DNA of 28,796 nt, taken from NCBI GenBank assembly GCA_028287545.1, contig JAQBPL010000244.1, positions 1 to 28,796 of the forward strand. The letters run 5' to 3'. This document shows positions 21,869 to 28,796 of the stretch, piece after piece (the first letter of the stretch is position 1; every line of letters starts with the position of its first letter). A program made the translations under genes and the position numbers. The DNA is from Vulcanimicrobiota bacterium. Its GTDB lineage: Bacteria > Eremiobacterota > Eremiobacteria > Baltobacterales > Baltobacteraceae. The notes under the pieces were generated by a model that saw only the letters and a list, made by a program, of their open reading frames with translations, was not told where the DNA came from and searched no databases.

Positions 21869-23584
21869 TTGAACCTCGAGGATCCGCAAATCGCGCACCT
21901 CGTCGACCTCTTCAATGCGGCGGCTGAATCCAATCGCCCGCGCGAAGAGCTGATGCGCGTGGTCCTCGGTGCCGCGCTCCCGATCGCCGGCGGCGACCTC
22001 GCGGTCGTCTGCGGCCCCGACGGAGAGACCGTCGCAAGTGCGCCGGCCGGGCCGGAACATGTGGAAGCCGCTGCGGAACTTGCCCGGCAAGCGTGCCGCG
22101 CTCTGCAGAACGACACCGCCGCGGGCGAAGTTTTCATCGCGCACCTGTCCGTCAGCCCGCCGTACGTCCTCGCGGTGCGTTGGGCGCGGGGGCGTCCCTC
22201 GCGCGTCGACGTCTGCCAAGTCGTCGCCAAGGCCTGTGCCCGGCTGCTCGGCCAAAACGAAGCCGCCGCGCCGCGCGAAGTCGGCTACGATCCGCTCACC
22301 GGGCTGCCGTCGCGCAGCGCGACGCTGCGCCACCTCGACGACGCCATGCACGTCGCCGCTCGTCTCGGGACGCGGGTCGGCGTCATCTTCATCGACCTCG
22401 ACGGCTTCAAAGCCGTCAACGACACGTTCGGTCATGCCCGCGGCGACAAGGCGCTGATCGAGGCGGCGCAGCAGATGCGCGAGGCGGTCAGGCGCGGCGA
22501 CTTGGTCGGGCGCATCGGCGGCGACGAGTTCGTCGCCGTCCTCGGCGTCGTCGAAAGCGAAGACGAGATGGCCGACGCCGCGCAGCGGTTTCTCGACCGG
22601 ATCGCCTTGCGGGTGGAAGAAGACGGGATCGTGCGCGAAGTGCGCGCCAGCATCGGCATCGCCGTGTTCCCGCAGGACGGAACGACCGCCGACACGCTGC
22701 TGCAGCACGCCGACCAAGCGATGTACGCCGCCAAACAGAGTGGCGGCAAAGCGATGTGCTGGTATCGCGACGGGGTCGGCGCCGACCTGCACGCGCGGCG
22801 CGACATCCGAGAGCGTCTGCTCAGCGTCGATGGCGACCGCGACTTCCTCGTGTGCTGGCAGCCGATCGTTCAAGCGTCGACGCTGCAAGTCGTCGGCGCC
22901 GAGGCGCTGATCCGCTGGCGCCATCCTTCGCGCGGCTGGCTCGCGCCGCGTTCGTTTCTCGAAGCGGGGGGCCCGACGATCACGTCGACCATCGACGGGT
23001 GGGTGATCGGCGCCGTCGAGATGACGCTGCGCACGCTTCACAAGGAGTGGCCGCATCTGCGGCTGCACGTCAACATCGGCTCGACCGACGAAGCGATCTG
23101 CTCGGAGCTGGAACGCCTGCTCGACGAGTTCTCGCCGGTCAGCCGCTGCGTCGCGATCGAAGTCAGCGAGGCGATGAGCCAAGCCGATCCCGACGCGGTG
23201 AGCGCGTTCCTGCGCCGGCTCAAGGTGAAGGGCGCCTTCATCGGGCTGGACGGCTTCGGATCGCAGCCGACGTCGCTCGAGATGCTGGCGACGATGCCGC
23301 TCGACTTCCTCAAGATCGGTCGCCGGATCACGCAGAGCGCCGCGTACGATCAGCGCTACGAGCGAATCGCGCGCGCGGCGATCGCGGTGGCGCGAGCGCT
23401 GGAACTGCAGCCGATCGCCGACGGCGTCGAGAGCAGGGAGCAGGCCCGCTGGCTCACCGAGAACGGTGCGGATCAGCTCCAGGGATACTTCTTGGCACAG
23501 CCGATGACGACGCCGGATTTCGCCGACTGGCTCGCCTGGTCAACCAACACCGCAGCCGGCTGGGAGAACCGCGCGGTTTCTTAG
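21869..23584 (+). CDS. GAF-like/GGDEF/EAL cyclic-di-GMP protein with degenerate EAL site
   Basis: A 571-residue soluble protein: an N-terminal GAF-like sensor (about 10-128), a GGDEF domain (about 138-300) and an EAL domain (about 320-560). The cyclase site GGDEF is intact at 217-221, and the inhibitory RxxD (208-211) sits five residues before it. In the EAL domain Glu345, Asn402, Glu431, Asp461, Lys482, Glu521 and Gln538 are kept, but DDFG reads DGFG (Gly462), the usual Asp after KI is Gly484, and AEGVE reads ADGVE (518). Loss of the second Asp of DDFG should weaken phosphodiesterase activity, so net c-di-GMP synthesis is likely. The start is TTG 21869 with GAGG 10 bases upstream; GTG 21803 would add 22 residues encoded through the tandem repeats. 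Confidence 0.88.
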   Translation: MNLEDPQIAHLVDLFNAAAESNRPREELMRVVLGAALPIAGGDLAVVCGPDGETVASAPAGPEHVEAAAELARQACRALQNDTAAGEVFIAHLSVSPPYVLAVRWARGRPSRVDVCQVVAKACARLLGQNEAAAPREVGYDPLTGLPSRSATLRHLDDAMHVAARLGTRVGVIFIDLDGFKAVNDTFGHARGDKALIEAAQQMREAVRRGDLVGRIGGDEFVAVLGVVESEDEMADAAQRFLDRIALRVEEDGIVREVRASIGIAVFPQDGTTADTLLQHADQAMYAAKQSGGKAMCWYRDGVGADLHARRDIRERLLSVDGDRDFLVCWQPIVQASTLQVVGAEALIRWRHPSRGWLAPRSFLEAGGPTITSTIDGWVIGAVEMTLRTLHKEWPHLRLHVNIGSTDEAICSELERLLDEFSPVSRCVAIEVSEAMSQADPDAVSAFLRRLKVKGAFIGLDGFGSQPTSLEMLATMPLDFLKIGRRITQSAAYDQRYERIARAAIAVARALELQPIADGVESREQARWLTENGADQLQGYFLAQPMTTPDFADWLAWSTNTAAGWENRAVS

Positions 23585-23591
23585 GGTCGGC

Positions 23592-23615
23592 AAGCTCGCC
23601 GTGACGGGCGAGTTT
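23592..23615. terminator. Hairpin between convergent GGDEF-EAL and ABC exporter genes
   Basis: AAGCTCGCC pairs with GGCGAGTTT (six strong pairs plus one wobble and two A-T) around GTGACG. It fills the 29-base gap between the two stops and could act on both strands, though the T-tract is short. Confidence 0.45.
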
Positions 23616-25443
23616 AGATGCCGACGGCTTCTATCGCGTCGCGGTCGCGGAACTGCTTCCAGTAGAGTTGGGCGTATGCGCCGTCGCGCGCGAGCAGTTC
23701 GTCGTGCGTTCCGTATTCGACGATGCGGCCGCGTTCGACGACGAACACGATGTCGGCGTTGAGGATCGTCGAGAGGCGGTGCGCGATCACGAGGCTCGTG
23801 CGGCCTTCCATCAGCGGGATCAGCGCGGCTTGAATCGCCGCCTCGTTCGCTGAGTCCAGCGCGCTCGTCGCTTCGTCGAGGATCAGGATGCGCGGGTTTT
23901 TCAGCAGCACGCGGGCAATCGCGAGCCGCTGGCGCTCGCCGCCGGAGAGCTTGTGGCCGCGCTCGCCGACGACCGTGCCGTAGCCGTCGGGGAGCGACGC
24001 GACGAACTCGTGGATGTTGGCCGCCTTCGCCGCTGCGATGACCTCCGCTTCGGTCGCCTCGGGGCGCGCGTAGCGCAGATTCGCCGCGATCGTGTCGTGA
24101 AAGAGGTACGTCTCTTGCGTCACGATGCCGACGTTCTCGCGCAGGCTCGCGAGCGTCACGTCGCGCACGTCGAGCCCGTCGACCCGCACGGCGCCCTCCT
24201 GCGGATCGTAGAAGCGTGGCACGAGGCTGGTGATCGTCGTCTTGCCGGCGCCCGAGGGGCCGACGAACGCCGCCATCTGGCCAGGCGCGATGCGGAACGA
24301 GACGCCGGCGAGCGCCACGCGATCCGGGCTGTAGGAGAAGTGCACGTCCTCGAACGCGATCTCGCCGCGCACGTCGCGCAGCACGATCGCGTTCGGCTTT
24401 TCTGCGCCTTCGGGGGGCATGTCGAGATACTCGAAGATCCGCTCGAACACGGCGAGCGCCGAGACGATCTGGACCTGCACGCCCGCCAGCGACGACGCCG
24501 GCGTGTACAGCCGGCCGAGATAGGCGACGAACATGACGATCGTGCCGACGGTCGTGCCGCCGTTGATCGCAAGCCACGCTCCGGCCAGCCACACCATCGC
24601 GGGGCCGATGACGACCATCGCCATGATCGCGGCGATGAACCAGCGGCCGACCATCGCGAGTTTGATCTCGAGATCCATGAGGTCGGTGCCGACGTGGTAG
24701 AACCGCTGGCGTTCGAACGCCTCGCGCACGAACGACTTGATCAGCGTGATCCCCGAGATCGAGAGCGTCTCTTGGGTGATCGATTCGATCTCGTCGCGCT
24801 TCTCGCGCGTTTTCTTGCGGATGTCGTACATCCGCCGTCCGACCGGCGAGAGCGGCAGGATCATCAGCGGGATGATCGCCAGCGCGACCAGCGCGAGCCG
24901 CCAGTCGACGATGAAGATCGTGACGATCGTGGTCACCATCGTGAACACGTTGGTGACGATCGAGACCAGCGTTCCGGTCACGACGTTGTCGATGTTGTCG
25001 ACGTCGCTCGACACGCGGTTCATGATCTCGCCGGTCTTCGTTCCGGTGAAGAACGAGAGCGGCATCCGGTGCAGATGGTTGACCAAGCTCGTGCGGATGT
25101 CGCGCATGATGCCTTCGCCGACCAGCGAGTTCAGGAACCCCTGATACACGCCGATCCCGCCGCCGACGACGGCGCTGGCGACCATGCCGCCGACGTCGAT
25201 CAGGACGCCGTGCATGTCCCGGCCGGGGATCGCGCCGTCGATCAGCCACTTGGTGAAGAGCGGCGGGAGCAGGCCGAGCAAGGACCCGATAAAGATGCAG
25301 ACGAGCACCAGCGCCTGCTCGCGGACGTACGGCCGGAAGAGCGCGAGGATGCGGCGCAACTCGACCCGTCTCGTCACTTTAGGACGATCCGGGTTGTACA
25401 TCTGCGACCACATCATGTGGACGGGAGGACCACCGCCTAGCAT
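23614..25443 (-). CDS. ABC exporter half-transporter (MsbA/BmrA-like, membrane and ATPase domains fused)
   Basis: About 609 residues. Six helices lie between about 40 and 330, with the exporter block LPPLFTKWLIDGAIPG and coupling-helix motif SFFTGTKTGEIMNRVSSDVDNI. The ATPase domain follows: Walker A VGPSGAGKTT near 396, Q-loop QETYLFHDTI near 444, signature LSGGERQR near 500, Walker B ILILDEATSALD near 520 and switch His in IAHRLST near 556. Both nucleotide sites look consensus, so a homodimer is expected. Lipids or drugs are the usual substrates; nothing here decides. The start is ATG 25443; a GTG one codon upstream and ATGs 10-11 codons in are alternatives. It lies 40 bases after the oxidoreductase stop and may share its transcript. 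Confidence 0.93.
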   Translation of the reverse strand: MLGGGPPVHMMWSQMYNPDRPKVTRRVELRRILALFRPYVREQALVLVCIFIGSLLGLLPPLFTKWLIDGAIPGRDMHGVLIDVGGMVASAVVGGGIGVYQGFLNSLVGEGIMRDIRTSLVNHLHRMPLSFFTGTKTGEIMNRVSSDVDNIDNVVTGTLVSIVTNVFTMVTTIVTIFIVDWRLALVALAIIPLMILPLSPVGRRMYDIRKKTREKRDEIESITQETLSISGITLIKSFVREAFERQRFYHVGTDLMDLEIKLAMVGRWFIAAIMAMVVIGPAMVWLAGAWLAINGGTTVGTIVMFVAYLGRLYTPASSLAGVQVQIVSALAVFERIFEYLDMPPEGAEKPNAIVLRDVRGEIAFEDVHFSYSPDRVALAGVSFRIAPGQMAAFVGPSGAGKTTITSLVPRFYDPQEGAVRVDGLDVRDVTLASLRENVGIVTQETYLFHDTIAANLRYARPEATEAEVIAAAKAANIHEFVASLPDGYGTVVGERGHKLSGGERQRLAIARVLLKNPRILILDEATSALDSANEAAIQAALIPLMEGRTSLVIAHRLSTILNADIVFVVERGRIVEYGTHDELLARDGAYAQLYWKQFRDRDAIEAVGI

Positions 25444-25483
25444 CACCGTCTAGGAACCCATCCGCGACGGGAGAGTTCCCGCG

Positions 25484-26500
25484 CTACGAGACGCGTACCA
25501 GGACCTTGCCGACGGTGCGATTCGGGCGCAGGATCTCCATCATCGCGGCCGGCGCGTTCTCCAGACCTTGGACGATCGTCGTCGGGGTGGCGACGACGCC
25601 GTCGCGGACCAGCGGCAGGACCTCGGCTTGAAACTCGGCCATGCGGTCGCGATGGTCGCTCACGATGAAGCCTTCGAGGCGCAGGCGACGGCCGATGGCG
25701 AGCGCGAGGTTGCGCGGGCCCGGCGGCGGCGCCGCGGAGTTGTACTGCGAGATCGCGCCGCACAGGATGGCGCGGCCGTGATCGCGCATCGCGCCGATCG
25801 CAGCTTCCAACTGCGAGCCGCCGACGTTGTCGAAGTAGGCGTCGATGCCGTCGGGCGCCGCCGCCTGCAGGCGGTCGAGCACCGGCCGCTCGTGGTAATC
25901 GAAGGCCGCATCGGCGCCGAGTTTCTCTTTGATGTACGCGGCTTTCTGCGCCGAACTCGCCGAGCCGATCACGCGCAGTCCCCAGCGCTTGGCGAGCTGC
26001 ACGACCATCGAGCCGACCGCGCCGGCGGCGGCCGAAACGAACAAGGTCTCGCCCGTTTGCACGCGGCCGATGACGCGCAAGCCCACCCACGCGGTGAAGC
26101 CGGTCGTGCCGAGCGCGCTCAAATAGGTCTCCGGCGGGACGGTGGCGACGTCGAGCTGCCTCACGGACTTCGCGGGGATCACCGCGTACTCGCGCCAGCC
26201 GCGGTCGTGCAGAACGGTCGACCCCTCCGCAATGGTGGGGTCGTTCGACGCGATCACCCTGCCGATCGCCGCGCCGCTGAGCGGTGCGCCGACGTCGAAG
26301 GGCGGTACGTACGAGCGACCGGCGTTCATCCGGCCGCGCATGTAGGGCTCAACCGACATGAACACGTTCTGGACCAGGATCTCGCCCTCGCCCGGCGGCC
26401 CGACCTGCGTCGTGGCGAGCGCGAAGGTTTCCGCCGTGCATTCCCCGGAGGGTCTCGCGGCAAGCCGAATCTCGCGGCTCTCGACGACGTTGTCGTTCAT
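25484..26500 (-). CDS. NADP-dependent oxidoreductase, zinc-free MDR family (CurA / alkenal reductase-like)
   Basis: A 338-residue cytoplasmic enzyme starting MNDNVVESREIRLAARPSGE. The family blocks are VQNVFMSVEPYMRGRMN, the Rossmann turn SAAAGAVGSMVVQLAKRWG, KEKLGADAAFDYHE and GIDAYFDNVGGSQLEAAI, ending in the ENAPAAMMEILRPNRTVGKVLVRV tail. There are no zinc-ligand cysteines, as in leukotriene B4 dehydrogenase-like and 2-alkenal reductases, which reduce activated C=C bonds with NADPH. The start at ATG 26500 matches the family length; further open frame upstream would run into the divergent cupin gene. A detoxification pairing with the exporter downstream is possible but unproven. Confidence 0.92.
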   Translation of the reverse strand: MNDNVVESREIRLAARPSGECTAETFALATTQVGPPGEGEILVQNVFMSVEPYMRGRMNAGRSYVPPFDVGAPLSGAAIGRVIASNDPTIAEGSTVLHDRGWREYAVIPAKSVRQLDVATVPPETYLSALGTTGFTAWVGLRVIGRVQTGETLFVSAAAGAVGSMVVQLAKRWGLRVIGSASSAQKAAYIKEKLGADAAFDYHERPVLDRLQAAAPDGIDAYFDNVGGSQLEAAIGAMRDHGRAILCGAISQYNSAAPPPGPRNLALAIGRRLRLEGFIVSDHRDRMAEFQAEVLPLVRDGVVATPTTIVQGLENAPAAMMEILRPNRTVGKVLVRVS

Positions 26501-26609
26501 CGAATGAAGGTTGCCGCCGGTGACGGAACGCGCCTGCACGCCCCAGGCGATCGCGCCGCGGCGGGGGAAATGGGTGCGTCCCATCGGCTCCCGGAGAGGA
26601 AGGACTGCG

Positions 26610-27008
26610 ATGAACGTTCCGCACGCCGCCATCGTCCCGCGCGAGAAACTCGCGACGTTCGCGCCCGGAATCTCGTGGGCCGTCCTACCCGGCGACGGGA
26701 TGACGCTGGTGTACTGGGTGTTCGAGCCGCCCGCATGCGGCGAGGTGCCGCTGCACGAGCACGTGATCTCGCAAGGCGGCGTCGTTTTGGAAGGTTCGAT
26801 CCACCTGCGCTACGCGGACGGCTCGACGAACACGCTGCGCGCCGGCGACTGCTACACGCTCGGCTCCTCCGTGCCGCACGGTGCGACGTTCACCGAACGC
26901 TGCGTCGTCGTCGACGTCTTCGCGCCAAACCGCGTCGAGTACGAAGAACGCTACGCGGCCGGCACGCAGGCCGACGCGTTCGAAGTGGTGGGCGCGAAAC
27001 TCACGTAG
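26610..27008 (+). CDS. Small cupin-domain protein
   Basis: A 132-residue single-domain cupin. Motif 1 is PLHEHVISQGGVVLEGSIHL with two His, and motif 2 is GDCYTLGSSVPHGA with the third His, which together form a metal site. A good ribosome site, GGAAGGA, precedes ATG 26610 by five bases. Divergent from the oxidoreductase with a 109-base gap. Its role is open: such proteins act as small isomerases, dioxygenases or ligand sensors. Confidence 0.88.
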   Translation: MNVPHAAIVPREKLATFAPGISWAVLPGDGMTLVYWVFEPPACGEVPLHEHVISQGGVVLEGSIHLRYADGSTNTLRAGDCYTLGSSVPHGATFTERCVVVDVFAPNRVEYEERYAAGTQADAFEVVGAKLT

Positions 27009-27030
27009 TCCCGACGGATGGCGGCTCGGT

Positions 27031-27046
27031 GATTCGCCGCCGAATC
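27031..27046. terminator. Short hairpin between convergent cupin and lipoprotein genes
   Basis: GATTCG-CCGC-CGAATC, a perfect 6-bp stem with a tetraloop, lies in the 42-base gap between the two stops. There is no T-tract, so termination by this hairpin alone is uncertain. Confidence 0.3.
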
Positions 27047-27050
27047 GGCG

Positions 27051-27821
27051 TTAGACCGCGGCCGGCAGCCCGAAGCAACGTGATGCGGCAGACGGCCGAT
27101 CGGGTGTTCGATGGTATCGCGCGAGCCGGCGCATCGCCGACGTCCACTCCGGCATGATGGCGTACGTGTCCGGGAGCTGCAATATCGGCATTTGGAAGGC
27201 GCGCTCCCACGTCGCACGCGCTGCCGCGACTCGCCCGCACGCGAAGTAGGCGTCGCCCTCAACCAGCGCGGCCTTGATGTCCCGGCCCTGCGGCCGGTTA
27301 TCGTCGTGCACCGTGCGCAGCAGAACGATGGCCTCACGCCATTTGCGGCGGTGCGCGAGCACGTTCGCGCGGCTCAAGTCGTCCCAGCCGCGCGCGTATT
27401 CTTCGAAGCCTGCGAAGCGGTCGCCGCGCAAGAACGCCGCGTCGGCTGAATCGTCGCTCGAGTAGTGGAACCGCTCACCGATGCCGGCGAGCAGGACGTT
27501 GAGGTCGCGGATCCGCCGCGCTTGCCAGAGCGCGTCCATCAGATCGACGAGCCTCGTACCCACGCCGCTGCCCGACGTGCTGGGATCAGCGCGGAGCGCC
27601 GCGCGGTCGGCAGCGATCCGAAAGGCAAGCCTCGTGGCAGACGGGGCAACGGGCCGAGGAGCGGCCGTCACGGAGTAGGTCGGAAAGACCTCGGGCGGCC
27701 CCCCACCGAGGCGCGGCGGCATCGTGAACGACGTGTACACGCCGCCGTGATACGTGTCATGGTGCGCGCACGAGGCAACGCAAAGCAAGAGCAGCGCTGC
27801 GCTGACGATCGCGATCTTCAT
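27051..27821 (-). CDS. Lipoprotein with TPR-like helices, function unknown
   Basis: A 256-residue exported lipoprotein: hydrophobic signal ALLLLCVASC with lipobox VASC and Cys18, then a His/Gly-rich stretch (CAHHDTYHGG) and a Pro-rich linker to about 63. The remainder is helical with TPR-like pairs (KWREAIVLLRTVHDD, GDAYFACGRVAAARATWERAF). The C-terminal pattern (A..W..AF......QLPDTY...W..AM.RL.RYH) parallels the end of the gene upstream, so the two look like diverged tandem copies. The ATG overlaps the upstream stop as ATGA, so translation is coupled. Third gene of a DnaJ-like/secreted/secreted cluster. Function not known. Confidence 0.72.
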   Translation of the reverse strand: MKIAIVSAALLLLCVASCAHHDTYHGGVYTSFTMPPRLGGGPPEVFPTYSVTAAPRPVAPSATRLAFRIAADRAALRADPSTSGSGVGTRLVDLMDALWQARRIRDLNVLLAGIGERFHYSSDDSADAAFLRGDRFAGFEEYARGWDDLSRANVLAHRRKWREAIVLLRTVHDDNRPQGRDIKAALVEGDAYFACGRVAAARATWERAFQMPILQLPDTYAIMPEWTSAMRRLARYHRTPDRPSAASRCFGLPAAV

Positions 27822-28582
27822 TGGGATGGGACGGATCGCCAGCGGTACTGGCCCTCGCCCCGCGCGAAATGCGCGCGAAAATGGCGCAGCATCGCAAGCG
27901 CCGTGAGGTTGCCGGTCTCGAACTCCGCGAGTTGCGGGATGTTGCGCCGTATACGTGCGGCGTGCAGCCATGCTTCCTCGGCGCCGCTCCAGTCGCCGAG
28001 TCGCGCGCGGGCGAGACCGATCAGCGCGACTTGCATGTCGGTGAGGTCGTAGGGGCCGCCGCCGACCGCGGGCGCCGACCAGGCGACGATCGCGCCATGG
28101 AAGTCGCCGCGCAGTGCACGCGAGACGCCGGCCGCGACGACTCGGTCGGGCAAGGGCGCGCGCGGGTCCGTCATCGCGAGGTCTTGCGTCGCATCGCGAT
28201 AGACGCGAAACGCGTCATTCCAGCGCCCGGCGAACACCAGCGTGTCACCGGGTTGGGTGGCGTCCGTACCGCGGCCGGAGATGACTTGCCAGGCCGCGTC
28301 GTCGCGCGCGTCGTCGCGCGCAAAGATTGCGGCGATCATCATCCCGCGCGCCGCGTCCACGTATCCGAGACTTTGCTGAGAGAAATCTTCCCAATACGCG
28401 CGCTCGGCTCGGAACGTGCGATATGCTTCCCGGGGGCGGCCGGTGGCGAGCCGCTGCCACGCGACGTCGAGACGCGCGGACGCGGCTCTCTGTCCTGCGA
28501 TGTCGTATGCAGCGCCCTGCGCGGGCTCGACGAATGCGCACGCGAAAAGAAGAAGGACCGCGACGAAAGCCGCGGTCCTCAT
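27818..28582 (-). CDS. Secreted TPR-like repeat protein, function unknown
   Basis: A 254-residue protein with a signal peptide (MRTAAFVAVLLLFACAFVEP, cleavage near AQGAA at 24). A Cys in the hydrophobic stretch (FACAF) is not a proper lipobox. The mature part is all-helical, with repeats of the TPR kind: LDVAWQRLATGRPREAYRTF, GRWNDAFRVYRDA and LIGLARARLGDWSGAEEAWL. The start is ATG 28582, overlapping the upstream DnaJ-like stop as ATGA, and the stop overlaps the next start in the same way. TPR-like exported proteins usually make protein contacts in the envelope. No named family was recognised. Confidence 0.74.
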   Translation of the reverse strand: MRTAAFVAVLLLFACAFVEPAQGAAYDIAGQRAASARLDVAWQRLATGRPREAYRTFRAERAYWEDFSQQSLGYVDAARGMMIAAIFARDDARDDAAWQVISGRGTDATQPGDTLVFAGRWNDAFRVYRDATQDLAMTDPRAPLPDRVVAAGVSRALRGDFHGAIVAWSAPAVGGGPYDLTDMQVALIGLARARLGDWSGAEEAWLHAARIRRNIPQLAEFETGNLTALAMLRHFRAHFARGEGQYRWRSVPSQ

Positions 28583-28796
28583 TTTTTCCCGTTGCGCATC
28601 CCGGCGAGCTCTTTGAAGAGCTTTTGCTCTTTATCGGTGAGGTTCGTCGGGAGTTGGCCGATGAGGCGCACGTACTCGTCGCCGAAGCCGCCGTTTTTGA
28701 GTTTGGGCATCCCTTTGCCGGTCAGCCGCAGCATCTTGTTGTTCTGCGTGCCGGCCGGAACGGTCATCGTGACGTCGCCGGTCATCGTCGGGACCC
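28579..28796 (-). CDS. DnaJ/CbpA-type co-chaperone, C-terminal end (cut by window edge)
   Basis: The last 72 or so residues of a protein running off the right edge. GDVTMTVPAGTQNNKMLRL, then GKGMPKLKNGGFGDEYVRL and TDKEQKLFKELAGMRNGKK match the second C-terminal substrate-binding domain and dimerisation tail of DnaJ/CbpA, in which VPAGTQ and GKGMP are hallmark blocks. The J-domain and any zinc-finger region lie outside the window, so DnaJ and CbpA cannot be told apart. The stop overlaps the next gene as ATGA, placing it first in a coupled three-gene set here. Confidence 0.88.
   Translation of the reverse strand, partial: VPTMTGDVTMTVPAGTQNNKMLRLTGKGMPKLKNGGFGDEYVRLIGQLPTNLTDKEQKLFKELAGMRNGKK

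Noticed and set aside
21667..22230. An upstream extension of the CoA-transferase A frame giving 441 residues
   Set aside because: The added part is antisense to the GGDEF-EAL gene and family homology begins at MDKVVAS, position 21666.
26501..26632. A 44-residue N-terminal extension of the oxidoreductase
   Set aside because: The family starts at the MNDNVVESRE Met, and the extension would overlap the cupin gene and its ribosome site.
1..28796. Mobile element, phage, toxin-antitoxin, CRISPR or RNA-gene content
   Set aside because: No transposase, integrase, terminal inverted repeats, spaced direct-repeat array or tRNA/rRNA sequence was seen by eye; structured RNAs cannot be excluded without covariance searches.

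Overview
This is a GC-rich bacterial chromosomal window (28.8 kb) packed with protein genes on both strands. No stretch longer than about 300 bases lacks a gene, and I saw no rRNA, tRNA, insertion sequence, phage gene or CRISPR array. The gene set suggests a free-living, aerobic or facultative heterotroph: homodimeric pyruvate dehydrogenase, acyl-CoA dehydrogenase, CoA-transferase, cyclic-di-GMP signalling and many secreted proteins. Codon use and protein style (Ala/Arg-rich, lipoproteins with Gly/Ser linkers, MutY with a short C-terminus) would fit a deep-branching GC-rich phylum such as Eremiobacterota (WPS-2). That placement is an impression only and needs a marker-gene tree.

Layout. 1-2313 (minus): an MFS transporter translationally coupled to a trehalose synthase that runs off the left edge. 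2451-2834 (plus): a small secreted Met-rich protein. 2889-7296 (minus): pyruvate dehydrogenase E1 and E2 as a pair, without E3. 7346-7452: a divergent control region full of inverted repeats. 7451-9819 (plus): a MocR-type regulator overlapping mutY, which appears to start at CTG. 9946-10812: a DUF4397 lipoprotein, then a strong bidirectional terminator facing a 17-residue lysine-rich micro-gene on the other strand. 11130-12504: a sulfite-oxidase-like molybdoenzyme and a divergent endonuclease III. 12491-16135: an unknown protein, then a plus-strand cluster of an SRPBCC protein and a three-gene ABC-2 exporter. 16107-19210 (minus): acyl-CoA dehydrogenase followed by a membrane GAF protein with no visible output domain. 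19272-20216: a secreted protein with an internal duplication. 20234-21666 (minus): a two-subunit 3-oxoacid CoA-transferase. 21869-23584: a GGDEF-EAL protein with an intact cyclase site and a degenerate EAL site, preceded by three 11-bp tandem repeats. 23614-26500 (minus): an oxidoreductase and an ABC exporter. 26610-27008: a small cupin. 27051-28796 (minus): the end of a DnaJ/CbpA-type chaperone, coupled by two ATGA overlaps to two secreted repeat proteins that look like tandem paralogues.

How it fits together. Central carbon metabolism is represented by pyruvate to acetyl-CoA, acyl-CoA oxidation, ketoacid activation and trehalose/maltose interconversion. Two HhH-GPD DNA glycosylases (MutY, Nth) lie 2 kb apart. 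The least explained parts are the lysine-rich micro-gene, the chaperone-coupled envelope pair, the orphan membrane-GAF protein and the MocR/pyruvate dehydrogenase control region.
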